64,000 bases of DNA from Rhea pennata (lineage: Eukaryota > Chordata > Aves > Rheiformes > Rheidae), in assembly GCF_028389875.1 (NCBI RefSeq), contig NC_084672.1, positions 3,571,501 to 3,635,500 on the forward strand. The letters run 5' to 3'. A model generated the notes under the pieces. That model had not been told where the DNA came from and did not search any database. It was given only the letters and a program-made list of their open reading frames with translations. Shown here piece after piece: positions 45,809 to 64,000 of this stretch (position 1 is the first letter of the stretch; the number at the start of each line of letters is the position of its first letter). The translations under genes were made by a program, and so were the position numbers.

Positions 45809-45814
45809 TTTATT
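45809..45814 (-). terminator. CLPX poly(A) signal
   Basis: Canonical AATAAA on the minus strand, about 1.77 kb after the CLPX stop and immediately before the GC-rich PDCD7 promoter. It marks the sharp change from AT-rich UTR to CpG island, supporting it as the end of the CLPX transcript. Confidence 0.6.
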
Positions 45815-47580
45815 CAAACAGCAAAAGTGGATCGACGTACAAACGGTAGTTGCACAGGACTTTGTTTTCCTTAAAAACATTTCTTGATTACATAATTCAG
45901 AACAACTTTCAAAACTAAGTTGTTTAGGGAAAACGTTAAAGTGTTTTCAATCCATTTTATAAAAGGATTTGCATTGAGGATTTCAGAATTAAGAGCTGTT
46001 GTATTTTTCACTCTACAAAAAGGAAAATGAGGATAAGGTTACAGACAGTTCACTAGAGATTCCAGTTTCGAGATGACTGAACTTCTCCTGGGAGGATCCT
46101 CAACCCTGACCGCAGCCTTTTCTGAACCATAATGAACGGCTCATTTCACCACAAAATAAATGTGAAATCCTAAGAGAATTATCTGTTAGAGCTGGCTAAA
46201 ACTGCATGTCACATAATTCTACGTAAGAACACAGGTATTGCATGACTGCTACTTAGAATTTACATGACAAAAATTAACAAAAAAAAACCCCAAGACCAAC
46301 ATATCTGTAGTATCCACTAGACTGAAAAGAACCATAGGAATTTTATTTAAAGAGCTTGAAACGAAACTTTGGGGGAGAGGGAAAGAAAAAGTGAGTAAAA
46401 CCTAAATCCATGTATCACTGAAGAACATGAAGTTCTAAGTAACAATTTTAATTCCTGAAACTAATAAAAAACATACAGGTCCTTTAGTGTTTTTACAAAT
46501 ACTTTCCTAAAGGATTGAATTTGTTTTTGTGTAAAGCAGAAGAGGGAGGACTGCTTTGCTGTAAGACTAAAAATCAGAGACAAAACCACAAGATGCAATA
46601 CTAGCATTTAAGCATATAACTTAAAAAAGCACAGTCATGTGAACAGTTACTACTGATTACATCAAAAATATTATACATTTACTTCTTTCATCTCTTACCA
46701 TTATAAGATAGGTTGGGCAAATACCTGGCACCAAAAAATTGATGCATGATAGTTCCAATACGTTAAAAAAAGTGTACTATATTAGAACATTAACATTTAA
46801 AAATTTATGCCAACTTTTCATCAAAACCCACATGGCCTATTGCTTCCTAGAAATCTTCTTTACCCTTCTGGGAAAGTTAGTAGATTACTGACTTCACCTT
46901 TTTCCACAGTATTCAAGCTGACCATAAAACACACTCTTAATGGAAAGGTGAACAGAAGGATATATTTGATATTGCATCCAAATTACTGTAACAAACTAGT
47001 GTTACATCTTTCCAAAATCGCCCAGCAGTGTTATTAAATGTGTTTGAGTTTTTCAAAATCTAGTTGCAACGGCTTCCTCCCACACCAAACGTAACAAGTC
47101 ACTCCAGCACCAGTTCGGTTTCAAACACCAGCAGAAGTCTAACACTGACCTGAACATAACCCAAGCGTGAGAGTTGTAAGAGGAGCTAAGAGTTTATTTA
47201 CCCTCTACTAATTATTAAATTTGTTTTCCCATTTGTAGAGTAACATTATTGTAAAATTAACTATTGGCAGCACCTGCATTGCTGTTTGGTTTTTAGAAAA
47301 AGCAATCCAGGTGTTGCTATATTTGCTATATATTTTAATTGAACAAAAGCAATATACAATTTATATTTGAACATTATGCCATTCAAGTCCACACAATGTC
47401 CACCAAATAAATCAATGTGATGTTACAGTAAAATACATGATCTAATTTATCTAATATGTTTCCTGATCATGTATCATATTCAAGATAGATCCAAAGCCTT
47501 TAGTATCAGACTGTGAAGTCAGATGTAATCTTAAAGAAATAACCAAGTGCGCTTTATGCAGGAGAGCATTCTGACAGTAT
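45815..47580 (-). other. CLPX 3' UTR
   Basis: AT-rich, without long open frames, lying between the CLPX stop and the AATAAA at 45814-45809. An alternative AATAAA-type signal occurs near 47200. Confidence 0.55.
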
Positions 47581-63138
<15,558 letters not shown>

Positions 63139-64000
63139 CTAAAAAAAATTTCCAGATAATTAGCTCCAAAGAATGGAGCTGTTAAATCAGGCATTTAGCA
63201 ATGTGCTTATGGAACTGAGTAATGTGAATACTGTAATAGCTGAAAAACTAAGTAAGTATTGTCAGGATTTCTGAAAGGCTTTGAAAGTCTATAAGCATAC
63301 AGTATGAACATTCTTAAACGTAACATATCTGCATTTCCTGAATCTACCAATTTTGGATGCCTACTGAAGAGGCTATTAACTACATATCCCATATCTACAT
63401 TAAAACCATTTTCCTGACACTAGAACAATAATGAGCTAAGCTATGCTAAGAATGTTTCACTAACATAGTTCATTCTAACTCCAGAGGAAAAACAAAACAA
63501 AACAAAACATACTTATAACAGTAATTTCACTATTGCAACTGTGTTCATTTTAAAGGTTTCTGAAGCCACAACTCTTCTTATGTCCTTGACAGATGCAGCT
63601 ATGCTGGCAGATGGCTGTAGGGAAGACACGGCCAATAAAAAAAAAGTATCTCAAAAATTGCTTGGAAATTTTCCATTTTGATTTTTAAGGCACAATTCCA
63701 CAGAGCCCTACTTGCCTTTTTCCTTCTTATTATGTCTACTGCTTGAAGGTTAACATTTTTAAAATCTATGTCCTTTCTATGCCTTCATACTTTCACTAGT
63801 AATAAGAGTTACTACATATAAGAACAAAGATCTCTTCCTTTCTTAAAAAGCTTTCATAAGAAGACTCCTAAATTACAAGCATCAGAATGTGGATCGAATA
63901 GTTTATAATACAGAGCTGTCCGTTTCTGTTTCTCTGCAATACGTGCATTACTTCATAGGATATGTACTCTTCATTTCCCTTTTTTCTTTTTTTTTTTTTT
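63139..64000. other. CLPX upstream intron (partial)
   Basis: AT-rich intron 5' of the first CLPX exon seen; the acceptor is TTTTTTTTAG at 63139. The preceding exons were searched for by eye and not found. The window ends in a T run. Confidence 0.65.

Noticed and set aside
63515-63614. Exon-like stretch (PSASIAASVKDIRR...) after TTCCCTACAG in the CLPX upstream intron
   Set aside because: No good donor follows, the frame ends in a stop, and it does not match the N-terminal region of ClpX as I know it.

Overview
The window looks like vertebrate nuclear DNA, most likely from a bird. It contains a CR1 LINE copy, a second much older CR1/L3-type LINE fragment, compact multi-exon genes with GT..AG introns, and very GC-rich promoters with minisatellites. 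The gene order MTFMT, SLC51B, RASL12, KBTBD13, UBAP1L, PDCD7, CLPX matches, as I recall it, the human 15q22.31 neighbourhood. I cannot name the species. All exon limits below were read from the sequence, and every join was checked for reading phase.

Layout. 1-2848: first five coding exons of MTFMT (minus strand; the gene continues off the left edge). 2.3-3.75 kb: three GC-rich tandem repeats in and beside its CpG island. 3.8-5.4 kb: the two LINE remnants. 5.4-11.5 kb: no gene seen. 12192-15525: SLC51B (plus). 17025-19700: RASL12 (minus), converging on SLC51B with overlapping poly(A) signals. 19.7-21.6 kb: divergent RASL12/KBTBD13 promoter region holding an 830 bp minisatellite. 21642-23021: single-exon KBTBD13 (plus). 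28257-37779: UBAP1L (minus). 42402-45458: PDCD7 (minus). 47581-63138: twelve 3' coding exons of CLPX (minus; the first exons lie beyond the right edge).

The genes are neighbours by ancestry rather than a pathway. MTFMT and CLPX both act in mitochondria (initiator tRNA formylation; AAA+ unfoldase). PDCD7 is a minor-spliceosome protein, UBAP1L an ESCRT-I-type ubiquitin-binding protein, KBTBD13 a muscle cullin-3 adaptor, RASL12 an atypical Ras-like protein, and SLC51B the small subunit of the bile acid/steroid exporter.

The most unusual observation is in SLC51B. Upstream of the usual Ost-beta exons lie a signal-peptide exon and a 375-nt exon encoding a six-cysteine, mannose-receptor-type cysteine-rich (ricin B-like) domain. 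All three join in phase 1, giving a predicted 286-residue protein with an extracellular lectin-like module. The ancestral-type start codon is kept inside exon 3, so long and short forms are both possible. Other points of interest are an extremely short predicted PDCD7 3' UTR, the SLC51B/RASL12 overlapping poly(A) signals, and an orphan transmembrane-encoding reading frame between UBAP1L and PDCD7.
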